A DNA stretch of 8,669 bases from assembly GCA_900754605.1 (NCBI GenBank), contig CAAEDK010000322.1:1-8669 (forward strand), written 5' to 3'. The DNA comes from an uncultured Oscillospiraceae bacterium. Its GTDB lineage: Bacteria > Bacillota_A > Clostridia > Oscillospirales > Oscillospiraceae. Positions 1 to 6,583 of this stretch are shown in pieces (position 1 is the stretch's first letter; every line of letters starts with the position of its first letter). A model generated the notes under the pieces. It did not search any database. It was not told where the DNA came from and was given only the letters and a program-made list of their open reading frames with translations. A program made the position numbers and the translations under genes.

Positions 1-25
1 ACAGCTTGAACATCACATGGAAAAT

Positions 26-51
26 CTGACTGGCGGCACCCCTCCCGTCAG
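26..51. repeat. Imperfect inverted repeat (hairpin), candidate right-end structure of the IS remnant
   Basis: The 26-nt palindrome pairs CTGAC with GTCAG, then GG/CC twice, with two symmetric single mismatches and a 4-nt loop. On the minus strand it is followed by ATTTTCC, so a weak terminator reading is also possible. Its place on the 3' side of the broken tnpA suits an IS200/IS605 right-end hairpin, but this is inference. Confidence 0.4.
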
Positions 52-55
52 ATAC

Positions 56-124
56 CTACCCTGTGTAGTCCCTTGTAAACTGTACTTTCGTATGCGATAA
101 ACTATTGATGTCATTCAGGCTCAT
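56..124 (-). pseudogene. tnpA: Truncated IS200/IS605-type transposase tnpA (5' end only)
   Basis: A 22-codon minus-strand frame begins MSLNDINSLSHTK, which I recognise as the amino terminus of Y1 (HUH) transposases of the IS200/IS605 family; intact members continue with a W-x-C-K-Y-H-type stretch. Here the match stops after the lysine (base 86), runs on as unrelated residues and hits TAG at 56-58. The HUH motif and catalytic tyrosine are absent, so no active transposase can be made. The start is supported by AGGAGG at 134-139, nine bases upstream. The break is either an internal deletion or a junction with other DNA. The family call rests on memory of the N-terminal motif, not on a search. 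Confidence 0.65.
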
Positions 125-175
125 TCTGAATGTCCTCCTTTTGCTTTTTAGATGCAGTTGGCAGACCGCACCTTT

Positions 176-184
176 ATTATAGCA
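176..184 (-). promoter_or_regulatory. Extended -10 promoter element for the truncated tnpA
   Basis: On the minus strand this reads TGCTATAAT, a perfect -10 hexamer with the TGn extension; no good -35 box stands 16-18 bases upstream. It lies about 50 bases before the tnpA start codon, so it most simply served the transposase. It is also downstream of the sbcC terminator on the same strand. Confidence 0.45.
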
Positions 185-228
185 AAAGGAGTTTTTATTT
201 TTACATCATCGGCAATAGCCTTTTTTTG

Positions 229-251
229 AACCACTCGCCCAGCGAGTGGTT
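229..251. repeat. Perfect hairpin, candidate left-end structure of the IS200-type element
   Basis: Two perfectly complementary 10-base arms (229-238 and 242-251) enclose a 3-base loop. On the minus strand the hairpin is followed by CAAAAAAA and so is not a terminator in that direction; on the plus strand only four T follow. Position upstream of the tnpA promoter fits the subterminal left-end hairpin recognised by Y1 transposases. Confidence 0.45.
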
Positions 252-260
252 TTGCTATAC

Positions 261-295
261 AAAAAGAGTGAGAGGTTTTAAGCCTCTCACTCTTT
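261..295 (-). terminator. Rho-independent terminator of the sbcDC operon
   Basis: The minus strand has a perfect 13-bp stem (283-295 pairing with 263-275), a 7-nt loop and a run of five T (265-261) before GTATAG. It starts 54 bases after the sbcC stop codon with no gene between. The stem is clean and the T run immediate, so this is a good intrinsic terminator. Confidence 0.8.
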
Positions 296-349
296 GGTTC
301 GTATGCACTGTAGGATGTCGAGCGCATCATAGCAGATATGCTGCCCAAT

Positions 350-3094
350 TCACACTACAATTTCCGCGCGGCTGCCGCCTGCGCGGTCTTTTTTGATCAC
401 GATCTGCTTATCGATCTTCTCTTTCAATTCGCCCACATGAGAAATGATGCCCACCAGACGGCGGCCCTCGCTCAGTTCGCTGAGAACCCGCAGGGCCTGC
501 TGGAGGGAGTCCTCGTCCAAAGAGCCAAATCCCTCATCCACAAACATGGTATCCAGCTGGACGCCGCCTGCGGCAGATTGTATCTCGTCTGCCAGTCCCA
601 GCGCCAGGGAGAGAAACGCCTTGAAAGACTCGCCGCCGGAGAGGGTCTTTACGCTGCGGAGTGAGCCATTGTAATGATCAATGACATCCAGTTCCAGACC
701 GCTCTGGCTACGGTTGTTGTCCGCCTCCACCCGGCGGCGCAGCTCGTACTGTCCGCCGGACATCATCATGAAGCGGGTGTTCGCCCGAATCAGGATACGG
801 TCGAAGTAGGTCATCTGAGCGAAGGTCTCCAGCATGATCTTCTCTCTGCCAGTGATCGTACCATTGGCTGTATTGGAAAGAGAGCGCAGCCACATGAGCC
901 TGGCCTCTTTGTCCTCCAGTGCCTTGCTCTGCCGGTTCAAACCGTCCAACGCATCCCGGTTGCGTGCCAGGCGGGTATGGACCGCCTGTTCTTCCTGACT
1001 CAGAGCGGTCAGTTCCGCCTTCAGTTCCGTCTGCCGGCGCTCCAAAGTCTCAAGTTCCTCAGTTCCAGTCCCACCGGCCAGCAGCTCGGACAGGGTCCTG
1101 ATCCGCCCCTCAGCTGCACTGCGCTGCTGCGTTAGCTTCTTGACCGACTGCTCTGCAGATGCCAGCAATTCCCGATACATGGACACCTGCTCATTCCAGT
1201 TCTCGATGGCTTTTTCAGCAGCCTGCCGGTTCTTGTACTTCAGCTGCGCTCCCTGCTGGGCGATCTGCTCGGTCATGGACTGAGACTGGATCTCCAGCTT
1301 GGTAATTTCAGTCTGGGCCGTCTGGAGTTCCTCCACCTGCTGATGGACAGATGCCTCGCCCTCCGGGATCCTTGCCCGCAGTGCTTCTGCCCGCTTGGCC
1401 CGCTCCTGTGCGGAGCTATAAGCCGAGCGAAGGTTATCCAGAATATCTTTCAGAGCCTCCTGGGCTTTTGTCAGGGCGGCAGGCAGCGATTCCACGGTCC
1501 CATGGCCCAACAGCGACTCTGCGGCGGCCAGAAGAGCCGCTGCATTCTCATCCCGTCTGACCTTCAGTTCCCGGGCAGACTGACCGGCCTCCTGCTCCGC
1601 CCTGCGGGCATCCTCTGCATGGGCCTGCGCCTGCTCCAGTTCCTCTTCACTTGGTACATCCCGGGCCAGAGGGGCAGGAGCGGGATGCTCTACCGAGCCG
1701 CATACTGGGCATGGACTACCAGTCTGGAGTTTTTCGGCCAACAGTCCAGCCTGACCCGCAAGGAAGGCACTGTTCTTCTCCCGCCAGTCATCCTCACAGG
1801 CCTTCGCCTGTACAGCAGCGGTCTGATAGTCCTCAAAGGCAACCCGGAACTGCGTTCCCAGTTTCTCCAGCGCACGCAATTCCATTGCCAAATCTGCCAG
1901 CTTCTCTTCCTGTTCCTCCTGCTTTTCCAACTCATGCTGAATGGTTACAGCCTCCACATCTGCTGTGTTCAGTTCCTGCAGTTCCGCTTTTCCTGCGGTC
2001 AGCTGCTCCTGCAGTTCAGAGAGCTTCGCCTGTGCGGTGGCGGCATCCTTCTTGCGCCTCTCCAGCTGTCCAGACAAGCGCGCCCGTTCCTGACGGAGCT
2101 GTTCCAGGGCGTCGTACTGGGGCACCTGCTCACGCAGTGCGGCCGCCTGCGCTTTCAAGTCTTCTGCCTCTGGCTCCTGAGCCTTCCGCTCTGCAAGTGT
2201 CTGTTCCGCTGCCTCCACCTCAGGTATCAGTGCAGCCAGTTCCATCCGGGTTTTCTCCAGCACCTTCCGATTTTCCTGATCTGTCCGTCCTTTCGAGATC
2301 TTCTGGGCTAGGATGCTGTTTTCCTCCTCCAGGTCTAAGCGTTTTGACACCAGAGCTGCCTGATGCGTCCTGTCGTCCTCCAATAGGCCCTCCAGCAGGA
2401 CTTTGATCTCCTCCACCGGCAGCCCACTGACCGGTACAGTCCCCTCTTGGCAGACGATCCCATCTGCATACTGCAGAATACTGTCCCGCAGTTTGCCGCA
2501 CTCCTTGCTCAGAGCCGCAGCATCGTCCCGCAGCCGATACTGAAGTCTCTGATAGCGGGAAGTATTGAAAATTTTTCGGAAAATATCGATACGCTGATCG
2601 GTGGAGGCCAAAAGCAGCTTTAAAAAGTCACCTTGGGCGATCATAGCCACCTGGGTGAACTGATCCCGCCCAATGCCGAGGATATCCTCCACAGTCTGGT
2701 TGACCTCCCGAACCTTGGTGATGATACGCCCGTCCGGGCAGTGGAGCTCGGCATCTGCTTTTTGGGTGGTGAAACCGCCGCCCCGTTTGGCGGGGCGCTC
2801 ATACTCCGGATTGCGCCGGATGATATAGTGTTCGCCCCGACACTGAAACTCAAGTTCCACAAAGGTAGGTGTCTCCGCTTCCGCATATTTGCTGCGGAAC
2901 ATATTCGGCTCCCGTGTCTCGCCGCTGGGTTCTCCGTACAGTGCGTACGCGATGGCATCAAAAAGCGTGGTCTTGCCCGCTCCAGTGTCGCCTGTGATAA
3001 GATACAGGCCCTGGTCGCCCAGCTTATCCAATTCCAGCGCAGTCTTGCCCGCATATGGTCCGAACGCGGACAACGTCAAATGGATCGGTCTCAT
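350..3094 (-). CDS. sbcC: Exonuclease SbcCD, ATPase subunit SbcC (Rad50-type SMC-like protein)
   Basis: A 914-residue protein with the full SMC/Rad50 plan. The N-terminal ATPase half has Walker A GDTGAGKT at 35-42 and the Q-loop glutamine at about 154. Long heptad-rich, Glu/Gln/Ala-rich coiled coils run from about 200 to 455 and 475 to 720, separated by the zinc hook CPVCG (Cys462 and Cys465). The C-terminal ATPase half has the signature LSGGE (818-822), Walker B ending VDEGFGSLDE (852-861) and the switch histidine in IISH (886). With SbcD it forms a nuclease that opens hairpins and processes blocked double-strand ends in the cytoplasm. At 914 residues it is somewhat shorter than E. coli SbcC (about 1,050), the difference being in coiled-coil length. 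Its ATG overlaps the sbcD stop as ATGA, with GGAGG seven bases upstream, so translation is probably coupled. All key motifs are intact. Confidence 0.97.
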   Translation of the reverse strand: MRPIHLTLSAFGPYAGKTALELDKLGDQGLYLITGDTGAGKTTLFDAIAYALYGEPSGETREPNMFRSKYAEAETPTFVELEFQCRGEHYIIRRNPEYERPAKRGGGFTTQKADAELHCPDGRIITKVREVNQTVEDILGIGRDQFTQVAMIAQGDFLKLLLASTDQRIDIFRKIFNTSRYQRLQYRLRDDAAALSKECGKLRDSILQYADGIVCQEGTVPVSGLPVEEIKVLLEGLLEDDRTHQAALVSKRLDLEEENSILAQKISKGRTDQENRKVLEKTRMELAALIPEVEAAEQTLAERKAQEPEAEDLKAQAAALREQVPQYDALEQLRQERARLSGQLERRKKDAATAQAKLSELQEQLTAGKAELQELNTADVEAVTIQHELEKQEEQEEKLADLAMELRALEKLGTQFRVAFEDYQTAAVQAKACEDDWREKNSAFLAGQAGLLAEKLQTGSPCPVCGSVEHPAPAPLARDVPSEEELEQAQAHAEDARRAEQEAGQSARELKVRRDENAAALLAAAESLLGHGTVESLPAALTKAQEALKDILDNLRSAYSSAQERAKRAEALRARIPEGEASVHQQVEELQTAQTEITKLEIQSQSMTEQIAQQGAQLKYKNRQAAEKAIENWNEQVSMYRELLASAEQSVKKLTQQRSAAEGRIRTLSELLAGGTGTEELETLERRQTELKAELTALSQEEQAVHTRLARNRDALDGLNRQSKALEDKEARLMWLRSLSNTANGTITGREKIMLETFAQMTYFDRILIRANTRFMMMSGGQYELRRRVEADNNRSQSGLELDVIDHYNGSLRSVKTLSGGESFKAFLSLALGLADEIQSAAGGVQLDTMFVDEGFGSLDEDSLQQALRVLSELSEGRRLVGIISHVGELKEKIDKQIVIKKDRAGGSRAEIVV

Positions 3095-4233
3095 ACTTCA
3101 CCCTCCCAGATATCCTCCATAGCTTCCATCAGATAGTTCCGCTGCGTGTCAGACATGGGGCCGTTGTTCTGCTGCTCGTAAAAACGCTCAAACAGTTCCA
3201 GCGGAGACTGTTGCTCCACATTCACAGCGTCCAGCATCTGAATGCCGCCTCGAGTTCGGCGGTTGTCATAATCCAGTCGCATCAGGTTAGGATAGATGAC
3301 CCGCAGCTTGCTGATGGCATCTGGCACATCCTCCTCATCGGTCAGTGTGACCCGAATGTAGGCATCCCGGTCCAGGTCCTGGTAGAACTTCAGCGCGCTG
3401 ACCTCCAGATAAGTTCCACGCAGTTCGATCAGGTCTCGCTTTGGGATGAGCGGCACGGTACGGAGGGTCAGACTTCCCTTTGCGCCCAGTTCCACCACGG
3501 TAACGGACTTCTGGTGCTTCACTTCGGAAAAAGAGTATTTCAGCGGGGTACCGCAATAGCGCACCCGGTTCCCATCCACTGCCTGAGGACCATGGAGATG
3601 TCCCAGCGCCACATAGTCGAATGGTTCAAATACCGCCTTGTCCACACTGTCAGTACCGCCCACGGACACCTCCTCCGACTCGCACCGCTCTGAACCGGTG
3701 ACAAACTGATGGGTGATCAGAACATTACGGTGCAGCATGTCGATGTCCATGTGCCGGACGGCACAGGCGACGGCCTCGGTGTAAGACTCGATTTGCTCCT
3801 CCGGAAAGTAGCGGCGGACATGGACGGGTTTCACAAAGGGCAGCATCCACAGATCCACGGGGCCATATTCATCAGAAAGGGTAACGGCCTCCACTGCACC
3901 ATCATAGACCGAGGTGATATGAATATCGCTTTTTTCCATTAGGCGGGCGGCAAAGGCCAGCCGCTCTGGGGAGTCATGGTTGCCGCTGATCATCAGTACA
4001 GGCACGTTTCTTTCGGACAGCTGCACCAGAAAGTCGTCCAGCAGGCTTACCGCTTCGGCAGGCGGTACCGGACGGTCGTAAATATCTCCGGCAATGAGGA
4101 GCGCATCTGGCTGTTCTCCATCGATGATGCGCAGAATCTCTTCCAAAATATATCGCTGGTCATCCAACATCGGAAACTCGTTGACCCGCTTACCGATATG
4201 CAGGTCAGAGAGATGGATGAATTTCATGGTCAT
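3091..4233 (-). CDS. sbcD: Exonuclease SbcCD, nuclease subunit SbcD (Mre11-type)
   Basis: A 380-residue calcineurin-like metallophosphoesterase with the Mre11/SbcD metal-binding motifs in order: DLHIG (10-14), GDIYDR (49-54), GNHD (84-87), the histidine in ITHQF (175) and GHLH (211-214). These ligate the two catalytic metal ions, normally Mn2+. Residues from about 270 to 380 form the capping/SbcC-interaction part. Length is typical for bacterial SbcD (about 380-400). It lies first in the operon and shares 4 bp with sbcC. The start has two in-frame ATGs two codons apart (4233 and 4227); AGGAAGGGG upstream serves either, and the M-K-F-I-H-L-S-D-L-H beginning makes the second equally plausible. 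No promoter close to the start is obvious; the strongest upstream one is at 4595-4623, beyond a terminator-like hairpin. Confidence 0.97.
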   Translation of the reverse strand: MTMKFIHLSDLHIGKRVNEFPMLDDQRYILEEILRIIDGEQPDALLIAGDIYDRPVPPAEAVSLLDDFLVQLSERNVPVLMISGNHDSPERLAFAARLMEKSDIHITSVYDGAVEAVTLSDEYGPVDLWMLPFVKPVHVRRYFPEEQIESYTEAVACAVRHMDIDMLHRNVLITHQFVTGSERCESEEVSVGGTDSVDKAVFEPFDYVALGHLHGPQAVDGNRVRYCGTPLKYSFSEVKHQKSVTVVELGAKGSLTLRTVPLIPKRDLIELRGTYLEVSALKFYQDLDRDAYIRVTLTDEEDVPDAISKLRVIYPNLMRLDYDNRRTRGGIQMLDAVNVEQQSPLELFERFYEQQNNGPMSDTQRNYLMEAMEDIWEGEV

Positions 4234-4429
4234 GCCCCTTCCTAAAAATCATGAGATATTTGCCGCAGCTGAACTGGATCTTCCTGACAGTCCTGCTGTG
4301 TGTAGACGTCAGACAGTTTCCTGCCTCTGAGCAGTTAACGTTCAGAATGACACTGTGCTTGGAGGAACACTGTGCGACTCCCTTCTCCGGTTTCCTGGAA
4401 TCCTTGCGCTCATTCCATCGTAGAGCGAT

Positions 4430-4467
4430 AAAAAATAAAAAGGCAGAAGAAGAATCGAACTCTCCTG
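4430..4467 (-). terminator. Intrinsic-terminator-like hairpin with T tract upstream of sbcD
   Basis: Minus-strand CAGGAGAG (4467-4460) pairs with TTCTTCTG (4451-4444) in an 8-bp stem with two G-U pairs and an 8-nt loop. It is followed by CC and TTTTTATTTTTT (4441-4430), and preceded by an A-rich run. The G-U pairs form only in minus-strand RNA; on the plus strand they would be A-C mismatches, which sets the direction. It would end the transcript from the 4595-4623 promoter, or act as an attenuator in the sbcD leader, nearly 200 bases before sbcD. Confidence 0.55.
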
Positions 4468-4588
4468 TCTTTTAAAGTTGCTTTCTCCCGACCAGAATTG
4501 TCAAACGGAATTCTTCCCATTTCATACCTTTCGTCGTGATGTGCGCCAGGTTCTTGCCAACGGCCGGTCACAGGTATTTTCCGAACTT
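4432..4588 (-). ncRNA. Candidate small RNA or attenuated leader transcript, unclassified
   Basis: A transcript of about 155 nt is predicted between a consensus-like promoter (start near 4588) and the terminator-like hairpin ending at about 4432. No convincing protein is encoded. Local pairing is visible: ACCTGTGA near the 5' end can pair with TCAC and AGGT about 30-45 bases on, and AGAATT pairs with AATTCT around a 9-nt loop. I recognise no known RNA class (not tRNA, 6S, SRP or a familiar riboswitch). It may be an independent sRNA, or a conditional leader controlling sbcDC. The boundaries are inferred from the promoter and terminator only. Confidence 0.35.
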
Positions 4589-4594
4589 ATCCAT

Positions 4595-4623
4595 ATTATA
4601 GCACCAAATTTTTTCTGCAACAA
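4595..4623 (-). promoter_or_regulatory. Sigma-A-type promoter reading toward sbcD
   Basis: On the minus strand TTGTTG (4623-4618) is followed after exactly 17 bases by TATAAT (4600-4595), with the TGC extension directly before the -10. A perfect -10, extended TG and ideal spacing make it one of the best promoters in the window. No protein start follows closely; the transcript would first meet the hairpin at 4444-4467. Confidence 0.6.
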
Positions 4624-4841
4624 GGCGCGAAATACTGCTTTATACCGTTCGAAATTTGTATTCTGGCCACATACTTTCTTAAAAAGTTTTGAAATGGATT
4701 TTTGACTTGGAAAATAAGACTGATTTCAGAACTCCCAAAAATATGAAATGACTGAGCGTTTGAAGTATAAATACCTTCTGCGCCAACGATTTTACAATTT
4801 TTTACGATTCAAAACCCATCTACTAATTCATTGGTAAACGA
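4624..4841. other. AT-rich intergenic DNA without recognisable content
   Basis: Between the promoter at 4595-4623 and the hairpin at 4842 I see no gene with a ribosome site, no RNA gene and no clear repeat. The stretch is clearly more AT-rich than the genes around it. TATAAA-like words occur, but none sits with a -35 box and a downstream gene. Confidence 0.5.
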
Positions 4842-4888
4842 TACCCCACATATCACCCCGTCTATTACACGGAATGATATGTGGGGTA
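4842..4888 (-). terminator. Long hairpin behind the lipoprotein gene, probable terminator or mRNA 3' stabiliser
   Basis: Perfect 14-base arms (4842-4855 and 4875-4888) continue inward through two U-G pairs and a 4-bp CCGU/ACGG stem to a 7-nt loop, giving an unbroken 20-bp stem in minus-strand RNA. On the plus strand the two wobble positions become C-A mismatches, so the structure is tuned to the minus transcript. It begins 20 bases after the lipoprotein stop codon. The following TCGTTTACC is a poor T tract, so classic intrinsic termination is uncertain; 3'-end protection is an alternative. Confidence 0.5.
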
Positions 4889-4908
4889 CCAGTTTCATTC
4901 ATCTAGCT

Positions 4909-5973
4909 TCACTTGAAAGCCTCATAGGCAGCCAGCGCTTCCCGGATCGCCGCTTTATCGCTGTCCTTCACCGTAAGATCATGCAAATAATCATCCCCCT
5001 CAAAGCGGATAATGGTTTCTGAAGAATTTGCAATTGCCCTCAGCATCTTAAGATCGGAATCAAATGCCTCGACATCAATATATTCCCATACAACGCCACC
5101 ACCATTATCGTGAACCATATCAAAATACTTGAAACTCTTACTAAAAAGTTCCCCATCAGCCACAACGGTAATATGGTCAAAAAACACCCAATCATCGCCA
5201 GTATAGTTAAATACCATACGCATCCAAATCCGATTGGAATCCCGTCCGATATATGGAAGGAGGAAGCACCTCTGATCCGCAACCCAACTGCCATCCGCAT
5301 AGAACTTCCATGCAGAAGGATAGTAAAAGCTTACGCCTTGTACCTTATCCTCTTCCTTACGCATTTTACTCAGCAGACCCTCTGCCTGTTCTTTTTGTAT
5401 TGTCTCCAGCATCTTGGATGCTGTTTCTAATTCCCCTGCGTTGGCTACCTTGGCAGCATCCTCATCCGAAAGTTTTTCCAACATATCTTGAGCCGTTCGG
5501 ATGGTCTCACCGTCCTCTAGTGTCACCTCACCAATGGCACCAATTAACTCGGAAACCTGCTGAACCCGAAGATCGCTGATGGCCGTTTCGGCGGCAGCCA
5601 GTTGGTCGGCGTTGGACACGGCGGCCTGCACCTCAGCGGAAGCGCTGTCATAGGCGGCGCGGGCGGCAGAAATGGCATCGCCGCTGTCCAATGTCACGGT
5701 GCCGATGGCGTTGATCGTCTCCTCCACGACCAGCGCATCATACGCGGTGCGGGCCTCGGCCAGCTCCCCGGCGCCGTCCACCTGGTCCCGGTCCTCCTGG
5801 GACAGAGCCGCCAGCGCACTTTCTGCCTCAGTGATTTTGCTCTCACTGTCCAGTGTTACCTCACCAATGGCGGAAATTTGATCATCTACATTCTGGGCAG
5901 CGTCACTTTTTCCACAGGCTGATAGTGAAAATACCATCACCATCATCAGTGTCAATGACAACAATCGTTTCAT
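4909..5973 (-). CDS. Exported lipoprotein with three helical IG-x-VTL repeats and an unassigned C-terminal domain
   Basis: A 354-residue protein with a lipoprotein signal: MKR, a hydrophobic stretch (4-18) and lipobox LSAC with the lipidated cysteine at 20. It should sit on the outer face of the membrane. Residues 29-192 are three tandem units of 54-57 residues, each starting I-x-x-IG-x-VTL (isoleucines at 36, 90 and 147) and continuing as predicted amphipathic helices with a V-x-N/G-A-x-x-L turn; such repeats are common stalk or spacer modules in clostridial surface proteins. Residues about 205-354 form a mixed, aromatic-rich domain (for example FYYPSAWKFY, MRMVFNYTGDDW) that I cannot assign. 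AGGAGG lies nine bases before the ATG. The gene follows the HTH gene by 77 bp on the same strand, so co-transcription is likely. Bases of the middle repeat are much richer in GC than the C-terminal part. Role unknown; extracellular sensing or binding is a guess. Confidence 0.85.
   Translation of the reverse strand: MKRLLSLTLMMVMVFSLSACGKSDAAQNVDDQISAIGEVTLDSESKITEAESALAALSQEDRDQVDGAGELAEARTAYDALVVEETINAIGTVTLDSGDAISAARAAYDSASAEVQAAVSNADQLAAAETAISDLRVQQVSELIGAIGEVTLEDGETIRTAQDMLEKLSDEDAAKVANAGELETASKMLETIQKEQAEGLLSKMRKEEDKVQGVSFYYPSAWKFYADGSWVADQRCFLLPYIGRDSNRIWMRMVFNYTGDDWVFFDHITVVADGELFSKSFKYFDMVHDNGGGVVWEYIDVEAFDSDLKMLRAIANSSETIIRFEGDDYLHDLTVKDSDKAAIREALAAYEAFK
5398..5889 (-). repeat. Three tandem in-frame repeats of 162-171 bp inside the lipoprotein gene
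   Basis: Each unit encodes I-x-x-IG-x-VTL followed by about 45 helical residues. At DNA level the VTL-region bases of units 1 and 3 resemble each other (both carry CCTCACCAATGGC on the plus strand) more than unit 2, which has CGGTGCCGATGGC. The middle section, roughly 5575-5830, is strikingly GC-rich. Confidence 0.7.
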
Positions 5974-6050
5974 CTCTTTATCCTCCTGTAACCATCATTT
6001 TTTATTTGCAGAGCAGCAAGTCGCTCCAGCAAATGCCGTCAAGCATCTTT

Positions 6051-6476
6051 CTAAAATAACGTCTTCTCCCCCTCCGCGAAGAGTTTATCATTGATTTCCC
6101 CCAGAGATGTCTGGTGGACCAGGCCATAACTGATGATAGCATCCCGCCTAGTGCGAGGATATAACAGGGCATATCCTCCTTGTGTCAGCATACGCTGGGT
6201 TTCATCCAGAGTAGTACCCAAACCGATACAAATACACAAAAGACGGTCACGCGATAGATTCCTCCGTCCCGCAAATACCTGATGCAGATAGACCTCACTG
6301 ATGCAGGCCCGTCGAGCAAGTTCTGCTTTGGTCAGTTCCTTTGTTTTATAAAGTTGTACCAGAAGTTCTGCTATCCCCTTCTCAGAAAAGAAGGGCTCAT
6401 TTGCATGGAGATATGCTTCAAAATTTGGTTTGCTCATCAGTTCGCCAAGCAAATCGTCAGTCGATTTATCGTTCAC
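6051..6476 (-). CDS. XRE-type helix-turn-helix regulator
   Basis: A 141-residue basic protein. Residues 48-97 read as a lambda-repressor-like HTH (LTKAELARRACISEVYLHQVFAGRR followed in the DNA by a helix with LLCICIGLG), where ISEVYLHQVFAG is the probable recognition-helix region and GRR the usual end of the XRE core. Residues 1-40 are a helical extension, and 100-141 a short C-terminal tail without a recognised sensor domain. The start codon is GTG (6474-6476), chosen because AGGGGAG lies seven bases before it. It is divergent from the kinase gene and followed by the lipoprotein gene on its own strand. The shared 141-bp control region, with a 15-bp dyad, makes autoregulation and control of the kinase operon likely, but that is inferred. 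The specific subfamily is not recognised. Confidence 0.8.
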   Translation of the reverse strand: MNDKSTDDLLGELMSKPNFEAYLHANEPFFSEKGIAELLVQLYKTKELTKAELARRACISEVYLHQVFAGRRNLSRDRLLCICIGLGTTLDETQRMLTQGGYALLYPRTRRDAIISYGLVHQTSLGEINDKLFAEGEKTLF

Positions 6477-6524
6477 GATTCCACTCCCCTTTCCTCAGCA
6501 TTAGTAAAATCAGGAAAATCTGGG

Positions 6525-6553
6525 TTGTCCTTTTTGTCCTGGTAGTATATACT
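6525..6553 (+). promoter_or_regulatory. Promoter of the kinase / beta-helix operon
   Basis: TTGTCC (6525-6530) and TATACT (6548-6553) stand 17 bases apart, a good sigma-A spacing, giving a start near 6560 and a leader of about 58 nt. A direct repeat, TTGTCCT, occurs twice (6525-6531 and 6534-6540), overlapping the -35 box. AGTATA at 6544-6549 also gives a TATACT -10 on the minus strand, so the two divergent promoters may overlap, though no clear minus-strand -35 is present. Confidence 0.5.
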
Positions 6554-6583
6554 TAATTTATAACACTTCTGCACATGAAACAA

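Larger units (their letters stand above)
26..251 (-). mobile_element. Remnant of an IS200/IS605-family element (possibly an internally deleted, MITE-like derivative)
   Basis: Read on the minus strand this stretch has, in order, a perfect hairpin (229-251), a promoter with an extended -10 (176-184), an AGGAGG ribosome site (134-139), an ATG (122-124) and 13 codons typical of IS200-type TnpA, then unrelated sequence and a second imperfect hairpin (26-51). IS200/IS605 elements carry subterminal hairpins instead of terminal inverted repeats, with tnpA starting about 100 nt inside the left end, so the arrangement fits. The transposase body is missing. Whether bases 26-85 are the true right end (a short non-autonomous derivative) or unrelated flanking DNA cannot be told here; the outer limits are therefore approximate. 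Confidence 0.5.

Noticed and set aside
229..251. Plus-strand intrinsic terminator
   Set aside because: Only four T follow the stem and no plus-strand gene lies upstream; the hairpin fits better as an IS end.
1343..2406. Long plus-strand open frames (up to 322 codons) opposite sbcC
   Set aside because: They are antisense to the coiled-coil part of an intact SbcC, are rich in Leu/Cys/Arg/Pro runs typical of reversed Gln/Glu-rich coding sequence, and lack ribosome sites and recognisable domains.
3055..3693. 212-codon plus-strand frame opposite sbcD/sbcC
   Set aside because: It is antisense to fully motif-complete SbcD; no ribosome site and no recognisable domain.
4440..4470. tRNA 3' end on the minus strand (GTTCGATTC-like T loop followed by a T tract)
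   Set aside because: The T stem would hold a mismatch and G-U pairs, there is no matching acceptor 5' half or anticodon arm within tRNA distance, and no CCA; a terminator hairpin explains the bases better.
4251..4705. Two short plus-strand frames in the gap upstream of sbcD
   Set aside because: No ribosome site, low-complexity composition, and no recognisable motif; the promoter and terminator signals in this gap are on the minus strand.
5398..5889. CRISPR-like array
   Set aside because: The repeats are long, diverged, in frame and encode protein; there are no short identical repeats with unique spacers.
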